NCBI GenBank assembly: GCA_002402125.1 | Contig: NVVG01000261.1 | Location: forward strand, 1 to 21,827 | DNA from: Moraxellaceae bacterium | Lineage (GTDB): Bacteria; Pseudomonadota; Gammaproteobacteria; Pseudomonadales; Ketobacteraceae | DNA: 21,827 nt | Reading direction: 5' to 3' | Shown here: piece by piece, positions 7,695 through 16,700 of the stretch | Layout of the letters: each line of letters starts with the position of its first letter | Position numbering within the stretch: position 1 is the stretch's first letter | Notes under the pieces: generated by a model | Database searches by the model: none | The model's input: the letters and a program-made list of their open reading frames with translations, nothing else | What the model was told of the DNA's origin: nothing | Translations under genes and position numbers: made by a program

Positions 7695-7805
7695 GTGATG
7701 GTACGCATTAATCTGTTGTCGGTGGTATTGTTGCCGCTAGATTAGTGATAATAAGCTTAGTTGTAGCGTTAGATTTTTGATGTACTGTTGATTAGGAGAG
7801 GCCTT

Positions 7806-8537
7806 ATGCCCGAATCCAAAACCACACCTAGTTTTAAGCGAATCCTTCTTAAGTTAAGCGGAGAGGCTTTAATGGGTGAAGGCACCTTTGGTATTGACCC
7901 CAAAGTGCTTGATCGTATGGCGTTAGAAGTTGGCCAGTTGCGAGGAATTGGTGTTCAGGTAGGTCTTGTTATTGGAGGCGGCAACTTGTTTCGAGGGGCC
8001 GCTCTTCAAGAGGCTGGTTTAGATCGTGTTTGTGGCGATCATATGGGAATGCTGGCAACGGTGATGAATGGCCTGGCCATGCGTGATGCGTTGGAACGTT
8101 CCAATATTAATACCGTGTTAATGTCAGCTATCCCGATGACGGGTGTGGTTGAAGATTATGATCGTCGTAGGGCGATGCGGTTGCTCAGTGATGGCGACGT
8201 GGTTATTTTTGCCGCCGGTACGGGCAATCCGTTTTTCACTACGGATTCGGCAGCTTGTTTGCGTGCGATAGAGGTTAACGCTGATGTGGTGTTTAAGGCT
8301 ACAAAAGTGGACGGCGTGTATGATTGTGACCCGATGAAAAATCCCAACGCAGTTAAGTATGATCGCTTAACCTTTGATGAGGCGTTGGAAAAGAAGCTGG
8401 GTGTGATGGATTTGACCGCAATTTGTTTGTGTCGTGATCATGATATGCCCATTCGAGTGTTTAATATGAATAAGCCTGGTGCTTTATTGAATGTAACGTT
8501 AGGTGAGCCTGAAGGTACCTTAGTTGAGAAAGGATAA
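7806..8537 (+). CDS. pyrH: UMP kinase
   Basis: 243-residue bacterial UMP kinase of the amino acid kinase family, phosphorylating UMP to UDP in pyrimidine supply and normally a GTP-activated hexamer. Seen: the N-terminal [15 protein letters not shown], the glycine loop GGGNLFRG (57-64), [13 protein letters not shown] and the phosphate/UMP region [15 protein letters not shown] near residue 141. An in-frame TTG at 7788 would add six residues, but AGGAG at 7794-7798 sits 7 nt before the ATG at 7806, which fixes that start. It lies 111 bp after tsf and 7 bp before frr, with which it is surely co-transcribed. Confidence 0.97.
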   Translation: MPESKTTPSFKRILLKLSGEALMGEGTFGIDPKVLDRMALEVGQLRGIGVQVGLVIGGGNLFRGAALQEAGLDRVCGDHMGMLATVMNGLAMRDALERSNINTVLMSAIPMTGVVEDYDRRRAMRLLSDGDVVIFAAGTGNPFFTTDSAACLRAIEVNADVVFKATKVDGVYDCDPMKNPNAVKYDRLTFDEALEKKLGVMDLTAICLCRDHDMPIRVFNMNKPGALLNVTLGEPEGTLVEKG

Positions 8538-8544
8538 TTAAGCC

Positions 8545-9102
8545 GTGATAAATGATATCAAAAAAGATGCCGAAGCGCGGATGCAGAAATCTCTTACTGC
8601 TCTTGAAACTGCGTTCAAAAAAGTGCGTACCGGGCGAGCGCATCCAAGTTTACTAGATACTGTAATGGTGCCTTATTACGGGTCAGATACACCACTTAGC
8701 CAGGTTGGTAATATTGGTGTTGAAGATGGTCGAACGTTGGTTGTTACCTGCTGGGAAAAACCGATGATCCCCGTGATTGAAAAGGCGATCATGAAGGCTG
8801 ACTTAGGATTGAATCCTTCTAGCACCGGAGACATTATTCGTATTCCATTGCCAGCGTTGACAGAAGAAACTCGGCGTAACTTGATTAAAGTGGTGCGTAA
8901 AGAAGCAGAGCAGGGTCGAGTGTCCATCAGAAACATCCGACGTGATGCCAACAGTGATATTAAAGAATTACTGAAAGAAAAAGAAATTGGTGAAGATGAA
9001 GAGCGTAAGGGTGAAGAAGACGTTCAGAAACTAACCGATAAATTTGTAGCATCGATAGAGGCTTTGCTGTCTAAGAAAGAAACAGAATTAATGGAAGTGT
9101 AA
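8545..9102 (+). CDS. frr: Ribosome recycling factor
   Basis: 185-residue RRF, which with EF-G splits post-termination ribosomes. It has the standard RRF length and blocks: [60 protein letters not shown] and the long helical C-terminus [20 protein letters not shown]. The start is GTG at 8545, with AAGGA about 10 nt upstream inside the end of pyrH; no ATG fits the conserved N-terminus. It follows pyrH by 7 bp. After its stop comes a 125-bp spacer with a striking inverted repeat. Confidence 0.97.
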   Translation: MINDIKKDAEARMQKSLTALETAFKKVRTGRAHPSLLDTVMVPYYGSDTPLSQVGNIGVEDGRTLVVTCWEKPMIPVIEKAIMKADLGLNPSSTGDIIRIPLPALTEETRRNLIKVVRKEAEQGRVSIRNIRRDANSDIKELLKEKEIGEDEERKGEEDVQKLTDKFVASIEALLSKKETELMEV

Positions 9103-9114
9103 TTACTTCTTATT

Positions 9115-9190
9115 ATGAACCTAAGATCTGAAACTAAGATATGAACCTAAGATCTAGAATTGAGATCTTAGGCTCATATCTTAGGTTCAT
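9115..9190. repeat. Multi-copy 15-mer forming a long imperfect hairpin between frr and uppS
   Basis: The 15-mer ATGAACCTAAGATCT occurs at 9115-9129 and 9141-9155, and inverted at 9163-9177 (one mismatch) and 9176-9190 (two mismatches). The right half (9163-9190) is complementary to 9128-9155 at 25 of 28 positions with a 7-nt loop (9156-9162), so an RNA hairpin of about 28 bp can form. No T-tract follows it, so it is not a typical terminator. Possible roles are an mRNA processing or stability element, or a palindromic repeat inserted in the spacer. Confidence 0.85.
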
Positions 9191-9227
9191 TTCAATATTT
9201 ATTCCCAAAACCTTGTATGAGGTTCCC

Positions 9228-9995
9228 GTGATTCCTACATCATCTGCGCCAGACATGATTTCGCAGTCTTCAAAAATCCCTCGTCATCTCGCCATTATTA
9301 TGGATGGCAATAATCGCTGGGCCAAAAAACATGGCTTGGATGGAAATCTTGGTCATAAAAAGGGTGCAAAAGCTGTCAGGGATACCGTTGAAAATTGCGT
9401 TAAGGCAGGGGTTGAGGTCTTAACGGTGTATGCTTTTAGTAGTGAGAATTGGCGCCGACCAGAGGAAGAAGTTAATGCCTTGATGACGATCTTTCTTGAG
9501 TCTTTGGCGGCAGAAGTACCGATGTTGCAAGACAATGGTGTTTGCTTGCGTTTTATTGGCGACCTTTCCGCATTTTCGTCGGTTTTGCGCGAAAAAATGC
9601 AAGAAGCCATGAATGAAACACAGAATAATTCTCGCATGACTTTTGCGGTGGCGGTGAATTATGGTGGTCAATGGGATATCGCTCAGGCAGCGCGTATTCT
9701 GGCAGAAAAAGTAGCTGCGGGAGAAATGTCGGCGTCCGATATTACACCTGAGCGAATACAGGAGCATATTAGCCTCGGTGATTTGCCTCCGCCGGATTTG
9801 TGTATTCGTACGAGTAATGAACAACGTATCAGTAATTTTATGTTGTGGCAGTTAGCGTATTCGGAATTATATTTTCCAGATATATTATGGCCAGACTTTG
9901 ATGAAGCAGCGTTGCATGAGGCGTTTCGTCAATATGCATCTCGACAGCGCCGATTTGGCCGTACAAGTGAACAAATAGAAGAGGCAGAAGGGTAA
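9228..9995 (+). CDS. uppS: Undecaprenyl pyrophosphate synthase (cis-prenyltransferase)
   Basis: 255-residue UppS, which adds eight isopentenyl units to farnesyl diphosphate to make the C55 lipid carrier for peptidoglycan and O-antigen. Motifs: [19 protein letters not shown] with catalytic Asp26, [12 protein letters not shown], and the C-terminal [20 protein letters not shown]. The frame stays open up to an ATG at 9141, but that start lies inside the inverted repeat and lacks a ribosome site; GTG at 9228 has GAGG 5 nt upstream, gives the family length and puts the catalytic Asp at 26 as in E. coli. The C-terminal motif reads RTSNEQ where RTGGE/RTSGE is usual. Its stop overlaps the cdsA start (TAATG). 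Confidence 0.95.
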   Translation: MIPTSSAPDMISQSSKIPRHLAIIMDGNNRWAKKHGLDGNLGHKKGAKAVRDTVENCVKAGVEVLTVYAFSSENWRRPEEEVNALMTIFLESLAAEVPMLQDNGVCLRFIGDLSAFSSVLREKMQEAMNETQNNSRMTFAVAVNYGGQWDIAQAARILAEKVAAGEMSASDITPERIQEHISLGDLPPPDLCIRTSNEQRISNFMLWQLAYSELYFPDILWPDFDEAALHEAFRQYASRQRRFGRTSEQIEEAEG

Positions 9996-10804
9996 TGCTC
10001 AAGCAGCGAATTATTACAGCTCTGGTGTTGGTGCCACTAGTTTTAGGTGCGATTTTTGCGTTGCCGAATTTCTGGTTCGCATTGGTAATGGCTGTGCCAC
10101 TACTTATTGGTGCTTATGAATGGGCTAATCTAATGGGTATCGAGCAAGCTGGAAAGCGCGTGCCTTATATCATATTGATAGGCCTTGGACTTATCTTGTC
10201 CTATTGGTTGGATTTCACCATGCTGTGTTCACTAGCCATATTGTGGTGGTTGTTGGCGGCACATTTTGTCAAACATTTTCCGGAAGATTCAGGCTTGTGG
10301 GCGGGTGAAATTCGCATAGGGGTTATGGGTTGCTTAACACTGATTCCAACCTGGCTAGGGGTGGTTATTCTACAGGGACAAGCCAATGGTGCTTGGTTAT
10401 TAATGTATGTGTTGTTTTTAGTCTGGGGAGCCGACACCGGAGCTTATTTTGCTGGTCGTCGCTGGGGTAAACGCAAAATGGCACCAAAAGTTAGCCCCGG
10501 TAAATCGATGGCAGGGTTATATGGCGGTTTGGCAACAACCGCAGCGTTCGTGTTAGTGGTTGCTTATAATACCGATATCGCGGCTACTACCGGCTTATTT
10601 GTATTTTTTGTAGTCAGTATGCTCACCGTATTCGCCTCGGTGCTTGGTGATCTGGTTGAAAGCATGTTGAAGCGCCACCGTGGAATAAAGGATAGTGGTA
10701 CCATTTTACCCGGCCATGGCGGAATATTAGATCGTATCGATAGTGTGACGGCGGCCGTCCCCGTTTATGTTGGTTTGATGTATTTGTTGGGCGGTATTAC
10801 ATAA
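9995..10804 (+). CDS. cdsA: Phosphatidate cytidylyltransferase (CDP-diglyceride synthase)
   Basis: 269-residue inner-membrane enzyme making CDP-diacylglycerol from phosphatidate and CTP, the precursor of all major phospholipids. Multiple hydrophobic segments are visible, starting with a pair of membrane helices in the first 50 residues ([19 protein letters not shown]). The C-terminal CdsA signature is intact at about residues 223-249: [13 protein letters not shown], then [12 protein letters not shown]. The [18 protein letters not shown] region near residue 143 is also typical. The start overlaps the uppS stop by one base, so translation is coupled. A 110-bp spacer with a 12-bp repeat array separates it from dxr. 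Confidence 0.97.
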   Translation: MLKQRIITALVLVPLVLGAIFALPNFWFALVMAVPLLIGAYEWANLMGIEQAGKRVPYIILIGLGLILSYWLDFTMLCSLAILWWLLAAHFVKHFPEDSGLWAGEIRIGVMGCLTLIPTWLGVVILQGQANGAWLLMYVLFLVWGADTGAYFAGRRWGKRKMAPKVSPGKSMAGLYGGLATTAAFVLVVAYNTDIAATTGLFVFFVVSMLTVFASVLGDLVESMLKRHRGIKDSGTILPGHGGILDRIDSVTAAVPVYVGLMYLLGGIT

Positions 10805-10824
10805 CCTATCACCAAATTCATCGT

Positions 10825-10896
10825 GTAGTTGATCGAGTAGATATTTACGTAGTTACTTGCATAGTTACTTGCGTCGTTATTTGCGTAGACATTTTT
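10825..10896 (+). repeat. Degenerate 12-bp tandem repeat array in the cdsA-dxr spacer
   Basis: Six consecutive 12-bp units can be laid out from 10825. The central three are clear: GTAGTTACTTGC (10849-10860), ATAGTTACTTGC (10861-10872), GTCGTTATTTGC (10873-10884). The outer three (10825, 10837, 10885) keep the GTAG start but are more diverged. The array fills most of the spacer upstream of the dxr ribosome site. No function is evident; it could be slipped-strand expansion in a non-coding spacer. Confidence 0.75.
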
Positions 10897-10914
10897 TGGT
10901 AAAAGAAGAAATAT

Positions 10915-12168
10915 ATGGTTGAACCCGTGGCACAAAGTACCAGTAGCCAGTCCCAAGAGAAAATTGGCATTACCATTTTGGGCTCCACCGGCTCCATCGG
11001 TGAAAGTACGCTGGACGTATTGTCACGTCATACAGATCGATTTCATATTGTCGCTTTAACTGCGAACAGCAATTCAAAAAAGCTCTTTCAACAAATCCAA
11101 CACTATCGACCACAATATGCTGTGTTATGTGATAGCGCGGCGGCGGCGGTACTGCGTGCAGAGGTCAAAACTGCTGGTTTACCCACTGAAGTGTTAGAAG
11201 GTGTGCAGTCAATTTGTGATGTGGCTGCGTTAGAGAGTGTTGGTTATGTGATGGCCGCAATTGTAGGCGGCGCAGGGTTATTGCCGACACTGGCCGCAGT
11301 GGATGCGGGCAAACGGATACTGCTTGCAAATAAGGAAGCGTTAGTGATGAGTGGTAATCTGTTTATGCAGGCTGTTGCAGATTCTGGCGCCGAATTGCTC
11401 CCTATTGATAGTGAGCATAATGCAATTTTTCAATGCATGCCTGCAGTTACTCAGCGTTTAGGGGAACAGAAGAGCGTACAATCGCTAACTCAGTTGGGTA
11501 TCGCTAGAATATTATTGACGGGTTCCGGTGGGCCCTTTCGTCAGACTCCTATCGAAGAACTTGCAAGTGTGACGCCTAACCAAGCCTGTGCTCATCCCAA
11601 CTGGAGTATGGGACGGAAAATATCGGTTGATTCGGCAACAATGATGAATAAAGGACTGGAGCTGATTGAGGCCTGTTGGTTGTTCGATGCTCGACCAGAT
11701 CAGGTGGAGGTTGTGTTGCATCCGCAAAGTGTCGTACATTCAATGGTGGAATACGTTGATGGCTCTGTTGTAGCCCAGTTAGGACATCCGGATATGCGTA
11801 CCCCGATAGCCTATGGTTTAGGTTGGCCAGACCGAATTGAATCGGGGTTGCCTTTGTTAGACCTTATTAAGATGGGCAGTTTGCATTTTGAGGAGCCTAA
11901 TTTAGCTAGATTTCCGGCTTTGAGATTGTCGCGTGAGGCAATAGAGTTAGGGAAAAGTGCCTCAATAGTTCTCAATGCTGCAAATGAGGTGGCTGTAGCT
12001 GCGTTTTTAAATGAACAAATCCGTTTTACTGCGATCACAGAAGTAATTGAGCGAGTATTGGCATCATCCGAGTGGATATTGCCAGATAGTATTGATACTG
12101 TGTTGGCCGTTGATGAGGATACGAGGCGGCGAGCGGCTGAGTTGGTGGCAGCGCTAGCCAGAAGATAG
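10915..12168 (+). CDS. dxr: 1-deoxy-D-xylulose 5-phosphate reductoisomerase
   Basis: 417-residue DXR (IspC), the NADPH-dependent enzyme that converts DXP to MEP in the non-mevalonate isoprenoid pathway, supplying precursors for UppS. The NADPH-binding loop [11 protein letters not shown] starts near residue 22, followed by [11 protein letters not shown] (near 138), the metal/substrate loop [10 protein letters not shown] (near 165), [21 protein letters not shown] (near 226) and [12 protein letters not shown]. About 17 residues precede the family's usual beginning, so the true start could be slightly downstream, but ATG at 10915 has a purine-rich sequence (AAAAGAAGAAA) just before it. Both flanking spacers contain short tandem repeats. 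Confidence 0.96.
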   Translation: MVEPVAQSTSSQSQEKIGITILGSTGSIGESTLDVLSRHTDRFHIVALTANSNSKKLFQQIQHYRPQYAVLCDSAAAAVLRAEVKTAGLPTEVLEGVQSICDVAALESVGYVMAAIVGGAGLLPTLAAVDAGKRILLANKEALVMSGNLFMQAVADSGAELLPIDSEHNAIFQCMPAVTQRLGEQKSVQSLTQLGIARILLTGSGGPFRQTPIEELASVTPNQACAHPNWSMGRKISVDSATMMNKGLELIEACWLFDARPDQVEVVLHPQSVVHSMVEYVDGSVVAQLGHPDMRTPIAYGLGWPDRIESGLPLLDLIKMGSLHFEEPNLARFPALRLSREAIELGKSASIVLNAANEVAVAAFLNEQIRFTAITEVIERVLASSEWILPDSIDTVLAVDEDTRRRAAELVAALARR

Positions 12169-12179
12169 CGATATTAACG

Positions 12180-12224
12180 GCGATTGTAGCGATTGTAGCG
12201 ATTGTAGCGATAGTAGCGATAGTT
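12180..12224 (+). repeat. 9-bp tandem repeat array in the dxr-rseP spacer
   Basis: Five head-to-tail 9-bp units: GCGATTGTA three times (12180-12206), then GCGATAGTA (12207-12215) and GCGATAGTT (12216-12224). The array starts 12 bp after the dxr stop and ends 66 bp before rseP. The unit differs from the 12-bp repeat on the other side of dxr. Exact tandem copies suggest recent slippage and possible length variation between strains. Confidence 0.9.
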
Positions 12225-12290
12225 ATTTAGAAGATACGATATAAACGACATTTGTACTAACAATAGTAAGACATAGGATATTCATAATAT

Positions 12291-13652
12291 ATGGTCTATT
12301 TGCAATATGCCGCAGCATTTATTGGTGCGTTGGGGATATTAATTTCAGTCCATGAATATGGTCATTTTTGGGTGGCACGGCGCTGCGGCGTGCGAGTGCT
12401 CAAGTTTTCTATTGGCTTTGGAAAGTCCCTGGTGACCTGGAAGGACAAGCAAGGTACCGAATTCTCCATTTCAGCAATCCCATTTGGTGGTTATGTCAAA
12501 ATGGCCGGAGAGCCGGGGGGCGAGGGCGAGGAGTTTGATCCCGCAGAATCATTTGCCCATAAGACCGTTTGGCAGCGTATCGCCATTGTCGCCGCTGGGC
12601 CAGTTGTCAATTTAGCCTTTGCCGTGTTGTTGTATTGGCTGATCTTTATGGTGGGAATAACCCGTGTTGCTCCGGTGGTGGGCGAACTTGTTGAGGGAGG
12701 CCTGGCGGAACAAGCTGGGATACAAACCCAGTCAGAAATTGTCTCGGTCGATGGTAGAGAGACGTTAAGTTGGGCCAACGTGAATTTCGCTTTAGTATCG
12801 CGGCTTGGCGATGACGGTGTTATCGATGTAGAGACCAAGCGAGCGGGTGATGGTTTGCTACAAAAACATCAAGTTGTGATAAGCCAGTGGATGATAGGGC
12901 TGGAGAAAGAAGGGCCGTTGGTTGCGTTAGGGATCGAAAGTTACCGCCCCGTGTTACCTGTTGTTATTGGTGAGGTGCAGGAGGGCAAAGCCGGAGCTCG
13001 GGGTGGTCTGCTAGTGGGTGATCAGATTGTAACTTCCGCCGGGGAGACATTATCTCACTGGGTAGAGTGGGCGAAGATGATTCGGCAATATCCCGGAAAG
13101 CCAATGGCGTTGGTGGTAAAACGTGGGGAGCAGATGCTGGATATTGTTGTTACCCCTGATGTGATCGTAGAGGATGGTCAGGCGCCAATTGGTCGTCTAG
13201 GTATCCTCGCCGATCGGATCTCGGTCACACTTCCTGAAGGCATGATTCGTAATATACAATATTCCCCCGTTGAGGCCTTGGTTCGGGCATTCGGTAAAAC
13301 CAAAGATTTTATATCCCTGACGTTAACCGCGATGGGCAAAATGATTAACGGACAAATCTCTCTGGATAACTTAAGTGGCCCCATTACCATTGCGAAAGTG
13401 GCGGGTAATACGGCGAGCTATGGCCTTGAGCCATTTTTAAGTTTCGTTGCCTATTTAAGTATCAGCCTAGGAGTGTTAAATTTGCTGCCCGTGCCTATGC
13501 TGGATGGTGGCCATTTAATGTACTATCTGGTTGAAGTTGTGAAAGGCAGTCCGGTACCGGAAGTTCTGCAAGACATTGGCAATCGCATTGGGTTGACTAT
13601 GTTGTTAGCATTTATGGGATTAGCGTTCTACAACGATATTGTAGGGCTGTAA
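12291..13652 (+). CDS. rseP: Regulator of sigma-E protease, site-2 zinc metalloprotease
   Basis: 453-residue inner-membrane protease that makes the second cut in the anti-sigma factor RseA, releasing sigma-E under envelope stress, and clears signal-peptide remnants. The HExxH zinc site is in the first membrane helix (VHEYGH; His21, Glu22, His25), followed by FWVARRCGVRVLKFSIGFG. Two periplasmic PDZ domains fill the middle (about 115-310), and the third zinc ligand motif LPVPMLDGGHLMYYLVE is near the C-terminus. Length matches E. coli RseP (450). The weak ribosome site (AGGA, 12275-12278) sits 12 nt before the ATG. The order dxr-rseP-bamA-skp is conserved, but uppS and cdsA are separated from rseP by dxr in the same way as in E. 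coli. Confidence 0.97.
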   Translation: MVYLQYAAAFIGALGILISVHEYGHFWVARRCGVRVLKFSIGFGKSLVTWKDKQGTEFSISAIPFGGYVKMAGEPGGEGEEFDPAESFAHKTVWQRIAIVAAGPVVNLAFAVLLYWLIFMVGITRVAPVVGELVEGGLAEQAGIQTQSEIVSVDGRETLSWANVNFALVSRLGDDGVIDVETKRAGDGLLQKHQVVISQWMIGLEKEGPLVALGIESYRPVLPVVIGEVQEGKAGARGGLLVGDQIVTSAGETLSHWVEWAKMIRQYPGKPMALVVKRGEQMLDIVVTPDVIVEDGQAPIGRLGILADRISVTLPEGMIRNIQYSPVEALVRAFGKTKDFISLTLTAMGKMINGQISLDNLSGPITIAKVAGNTASYGLEPFLSFVAYLSISLGVLNLLPVPMLDGGHLMYYLVEVVKGSPVPEVLQDIGNRIGLTMLLAFMGLAFYNDIVGL

Positions 13653-13740
13653 TTTCCTGATAATAATAAATTTGTTGCCGTCAATTTACTCTCGTCACGA
13701 GATAACTGATTGCGCATGTATTTGAGACAAACCATTATTA

Positions 13741-16086
13741 ATGAATAAATTATTTATTGGGTTAATCGCTCTGTTATTGACCATTGCAGGCTCAGTTCAC
13801 GCGGATACATTTATCGTAAAAGATATCCGTATAGAGGGTTTACAAAGGCTTTCGCTTGGTGCTGTTTTTAATGTTTTGCCGGTTAGCGTTGGGGACGAAG
13901 TGGGAAGCCGCGCATTGGCGAATGCTGCTCATGCATTATTCAGCACAGGGAATTTCCAAGATATTCAGATCGCTCGAGACGGCGATATTCTTGTGATAGG
14001 CGTCAGTGAGCGCCCATCGATTACCAGTATTGAACTAGATGGTAATAAATCCATTGATACGGATAACTTATTAGGAGGCCTATCTCAAGCGGGATTGAGC
14101 GAAGGTAGTGTATTTCAGCGGGCTACGCTAGATCGTATTAAATTAGAATTGGAACGACAGTATATATCTCAAGGTCGCTATGCTGCTCGAGTCACACCAG
14201 AAGTCACACCTTTACCTCGAAACCGAGTCTCAATCAAAATTGCCATCAAGGAAGGTGATGTCGCTACTATAAGCGGCATTGATATTGTTGGTAATCACCT
14301 TTTTGATGATGAAGAGCTGATTGATTTGTTTGAATTGAAAAAAACCCATTTCACTTCGTTCTTTAAGGGGGATGATAAGTATTCCAAAGAGCGCTTGTCT
14401 GGGGATTTGGAAAATTTAAAATCCTATTATCTAGACCGCGGTTATGTGAATTTTCGCCTCGAATCCACTCAGGTTTCTGTGACACCGGATAAGACTGAAG
14501 TCTATATTGCAGTGAACATCAGTGAGGGTGAGCAATTTAAAGTCCGCGATGTGAAGTTATCTGGCGATCTAAAAGTTGACGAGAACGACCTAAAGCGATT
14601 GTTATTGGTTGCTGAGGGACAGATATTCTCACGGCAGTTGGTCACGTTAACCAATGAACTGATTACAAAACGATTGGGCAATGAAGGTTATATGTTTGCC
14701 AATGTAAATGGTGTGCCAACGGTAAATAATGACGACACAACCGTTTCGCTGACCTTTTATGTTGATCCAGGCAAGCGAGTATATGTACGCAGAATTAACT
14801 TTTTTGGTAACACCAAAACTAGAGATTCGGTGCTGCGACGGGAAATGCGCCAGATGGAAGGCGCGTGGGCGAACGGTCGATTAATAGAACGCTCCAAATC
14901 TCGGTTAGAACGCTTAGGGTTCTTCAAAGGTGTAACTATTGAAACGCCAAAGGTTGCAGGGGAGACTGACCAGGTCGACGTTAATTATTCTGTAGAAGAG
15001 CAGCCCTCTGGATCTATTGGGGCTAGCTTGGGCTATCAAGAAAGTAGTGGTTTTGTATTTGGCGCCAATGTTAGTCAGAGTAACTTTCTAGGGACGGGTA
15101 ACAGAGTATCCTTTGCACTCAATAAGACCGATACACGGGTTAGCTATAATTTTTCTTTTGTTGACCCGTATTTCACCATAGACGGTGTGAGCCGAGGCTA
15201 CTCTGTTTATTTTCAAGAGACAGAGATTGATGAGGGTAATAATTTATCATCCTGGGCGACCGATCGATTTGGTGGCAGTCTTACCTTTGGTTATCCCATT
15301 AGTGAAACGCAACGTTTGAACTTCGGGGTAGGGTATGAAAATACTAAAGTGTATGCGAGTGCTCGTTCATCATTGGATGTACACCAATTTATCCACTATG
15401 ACTATCTTGACTCCGCTAATACCCAAAACGAAAGCTTTGATACCGTTTCTCTCAATGGCAGTTGGTCTAGCAGCACGTTAAATCGTGGTGTATTTGCAAC
15501 GCGGGGAGCTTCTCAGAGTTTGTCTATGGAGGTTTCAGTTCCGAGCAGTGAACTTGAGTTCTACAAAGTTAAATATAACGGCCAAATATATTTCCCACTG
15601 ATGAAAACCTGGGCGTTACGTTTTAATTCTGATATAGGTTATGGTGATGGTTATGGTGATGACTCGCGGTTACCATTCTATGAGAATTTTTATGCGGGTG
15701 GTTTTGGGTCCGTGCGTGGATATGAAGATCGCAGCGTCGGCCCGAAAGAACGTCAATCATCGGAAGATTTTGGAGATCCCAACCCTTTTGGTGGCAATCT
15801 TCTGATAGAGGGCAGTATAGAATTAATATTTCCTATACCGTTCGTGAAAGACAAACGTTCAGTAAGGACATTGTTTTATCTAGATGGCGGTAATGTATTT
15901 GATACCCATAGAAGGGGCGAAGAAGGTTTAGAGGTTACTGCAGAAAACTTCCGTTATTCTGTCGGTGTAGGGTTGTCTTGGATTACCGGGATTGGCCCGT
16001 TGACATTTAGCTTGTCGCGGCCAATTAAAGATCAAGATGAAGATGATACGAAGGCATTCCAATTCTCCTTGGGTAAGCCATTCTAA
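13741..16086 (+). CDS. bamA: Outer membrane protein assembly factor BamA
   Basis: 781-residue Omp85-family protein, the core of the BAM complex that folds beta-barrels into the outer membrane. A Sec signal peptide covers residues 1-21 (charged start, hydrophobic core, cleavage likely after VHA). Five POTRA domains follow (about 24-420; the first starts FIVKDIRIEGLQRL), then a 16-stranded barrel. The conserved loop-6 motif is present as VRGY at 658-661, inside GGFGSVRGYEDRS, and the chain ends in a terminal Phe (FSLGKPF), the beta-signal. The spacer after rseP is 88 bp; no strong Shine-Dalgarno or recognisable sigma-E promoter is seen there. skp follows after 22 bp. Confidence 0.98.
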   Translation: MNKLFIGLIALLLTIAGSVHADTFIVKDIRIEGLQRLSLGAVFNVLPVSVGDEVGSRALANAAHALFSTGNFQDIQIARDGDILVIGVSERPSITSIELDGNKSIDTDNLLGGLSQAGLSEGSVFQRATLDRIKLELERQYISQGRYAARVTPEVTPLPRNRVSIKIAIKEGDVATISGIDIVGNHLFDDEELIDLFELKKTHFTSFFKGDDKYSKERLSGDLENLKSYYLDRGYVNFRLESTQVSVTPDKTEVYIAVNISEGEQFKVRDVKLSGDLKVDENDLKRLLLVAEGQIFSRQLVTLTNELITKRLGNEGYMFANVNGVPTVNNDDTTVSLTFYVDPGKRVYVRRINFFGNTKTRDSVLRREMRQMEGAWANGRLIERSKSRLERLGFFKGVTIETPKVAGETDQVDVNYSVEEQPSGSIGASLGYQESSGFVFGANVSQSNFLGTGNRVSFALNKTDTRVSYNFSFVDPYFTIDGVSRGYSVYFQETEIDEGNNLSSWATDRFGGSLTFGYPISETQRLNFGVGYENTKVYASARSSLDVHQFIHYDYLDSANTQNESFDTVSLNGSWSSSTLNRGVFATRGASQSLSMEVSVPSSELEFYKVKYNGQIYFPLMKTWALRFNSDIGYGDGYGDDSRLPFYENFYAGGFGSVRGYEDRSVGPKERQSSEDFGDPNPFGGNLLIEGSIELIFPIPFVKDKRSVRTLFYLDGGNVFDTHRRGEEGLEVTAENFRYSVGVGLSWITGIGPLTFSLSRPIKDQDEDDTKAFQFSLGKPF

Positions 16087-16108
16087 TTTGTGAAATGAGG
16101 CATTAATT

Positions 16109-16642
16109 GTGAATCTAAAGAAAACTGTGTTGAAGAACTTTGTGTTAAAGGAAATGGCCTGCACGTTATGTTTGTTGCTGCTCAGTAGTTTTACCTTTGC
16201 AGCAGGCGATATTGTTGTTGTTGATATGCGAGCAGCAATTCTGACGTCTGACAAGGGGGTACAAGAAGCCGAAAAGCTTAAAGCGACCCTGGCACGTGAA
16301 GAAGCCAGTTTGTTGGCAATACAAGACGAGCTGAAAGCGCTAAAAGAAAGGATGGATAAAGATTCTGCAATAATGGGTGCTGAAGAGCGTCAGAGCATCG
16401 AAGAGGCTGGCGCTGACAAAATGGCAGATTTCCAGTTTCAACGAAAGAAATTACAGAAAAAAGTGAAAGATGCGGAGCAACGCCTATTTCAATCGATACT
16501 TCCTGATTTTGAGCGGGCACTTAAAACCGTTATGGAAGAGAAAAAATACGGTATGATTCTACGACGTGAAGTTGCATTGTTTGTTGTTCCAGAGCAAGAC
16601 ATTACTGAGCAAGTCATTGCGAAAATGAATAAGCAAAAATAA
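16109..16642 (+). CDS. skp: Periplasmic chaperone Skp (OmpH family)
   Basis: 177-residue OmpH/Skp-family chaperone that holds unfolded outer-membrane proteins on their way to BamA. The N-terminus has a signal peptide (positively charged start, LCLLLLSSFTF core, cleavage probably after Ala31 or Ala32). The mature part begins GDIVVVDMRAAIL and continues as long charged helices with coiled-coil character (residues ~55-135), the tentacles of the trimer, and ends in a VALFVVPEQDITEQVI strand region typical of the family. The start is GTG at 16109 with GAGG 8 nt upstream. It lies 22 bp after bamA, and is followed by an intrinsic-terminator-like hairpin. Confidence 0.93.
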   Translation: MNLKKTVLKNFVLKEMACTLCLLLLSSFTFAAGDIVVVDMRAAILTSDKGVQEAEKLKATLAREEASLLAIQDELKALKERMDKDSAIMGAEERQSIEEAGADKMADFQFQRKKLQKKVKDAEQRLFQSILPDFERALKTVMEEKKYGMILRREVALFVVPEQDITEQVIAKMNKQK

Positions 16643-16658
16643 ACAGAATCATAGTTGG

Positions 16659-16693
16659 CAGCTAAATGGGGGTTCTACCATTTAGCTGTTTTT
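16659..16693 (+). terminator. Intrinsic terminator / attenuator between skp and lpxD
   Basis: CAGCTAAATGG (16659-16669) pairs perfectly with CCATTTAGCTG (16678-16688) around an 8-nt loop and is followed immediately by TTTTT (16689-16693). This is a standard Rho-independent terminator on the plus strand, ending 7 nt before the first ATG of lpxD. Since the lpx genes continue on the same strand, it either ends the bamA-skp unit or attenuates read-through into lpxD. Confidence 0.85.
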
Positions 16694-16700
16694 GTCATCA

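Noticed and set aside
7788..7805. TTG start for pyrH
   Set aside because: The AGGAG ribosome site lies downstream of this TTG and 7 nt before ATG 7806.
9141..9227. Upstream ATG extension of uppS by 29 residues
   Set aside because: The extra codons lie in the inverted repeat, lack a Shine-Dalgarno and have no family counterpart; GTG 9228 has GAGG upstream and puts the catalytic Asp at 26.
9420..9824. 134-codon antisense frame within uppS, and similar antisense frames within dapC, glnD, map, tsf, rseP, lpxD and lpxB
   Set aside because: All lie wholly opposite strongly conserved genes and show no domain, start signal or independent context.
13690..13702. TCTCG-TCA-CGAGA small hairpin in the rseP-bamA spacer
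   Set aside because: Only 5 bp with a 3-nt loop and no T-tract; too weak to call a terminator or operator.
13653..13740. Sigma-E promoter expected upstream of bamA
   Set aside because: I looked for a GAACTT-type -35 with a TCTGA-type -10 and saw no convincing pair in this spacer; GAACTT strings in dxr and at 16716 lack a matching -10.
15637..15660. Two exact 12-bp copies (GGTTATGGTGAT) in bamA
   Set aside because: They encode GYGDGYGD, a conserved barrel-strand sequence of BamA homologues, so the repeat is explained by the protein.
16692..16700. TTG start for lpxD
   Set aside because: It falls within the T-run of the terminator hairpin and has no ribosome site.
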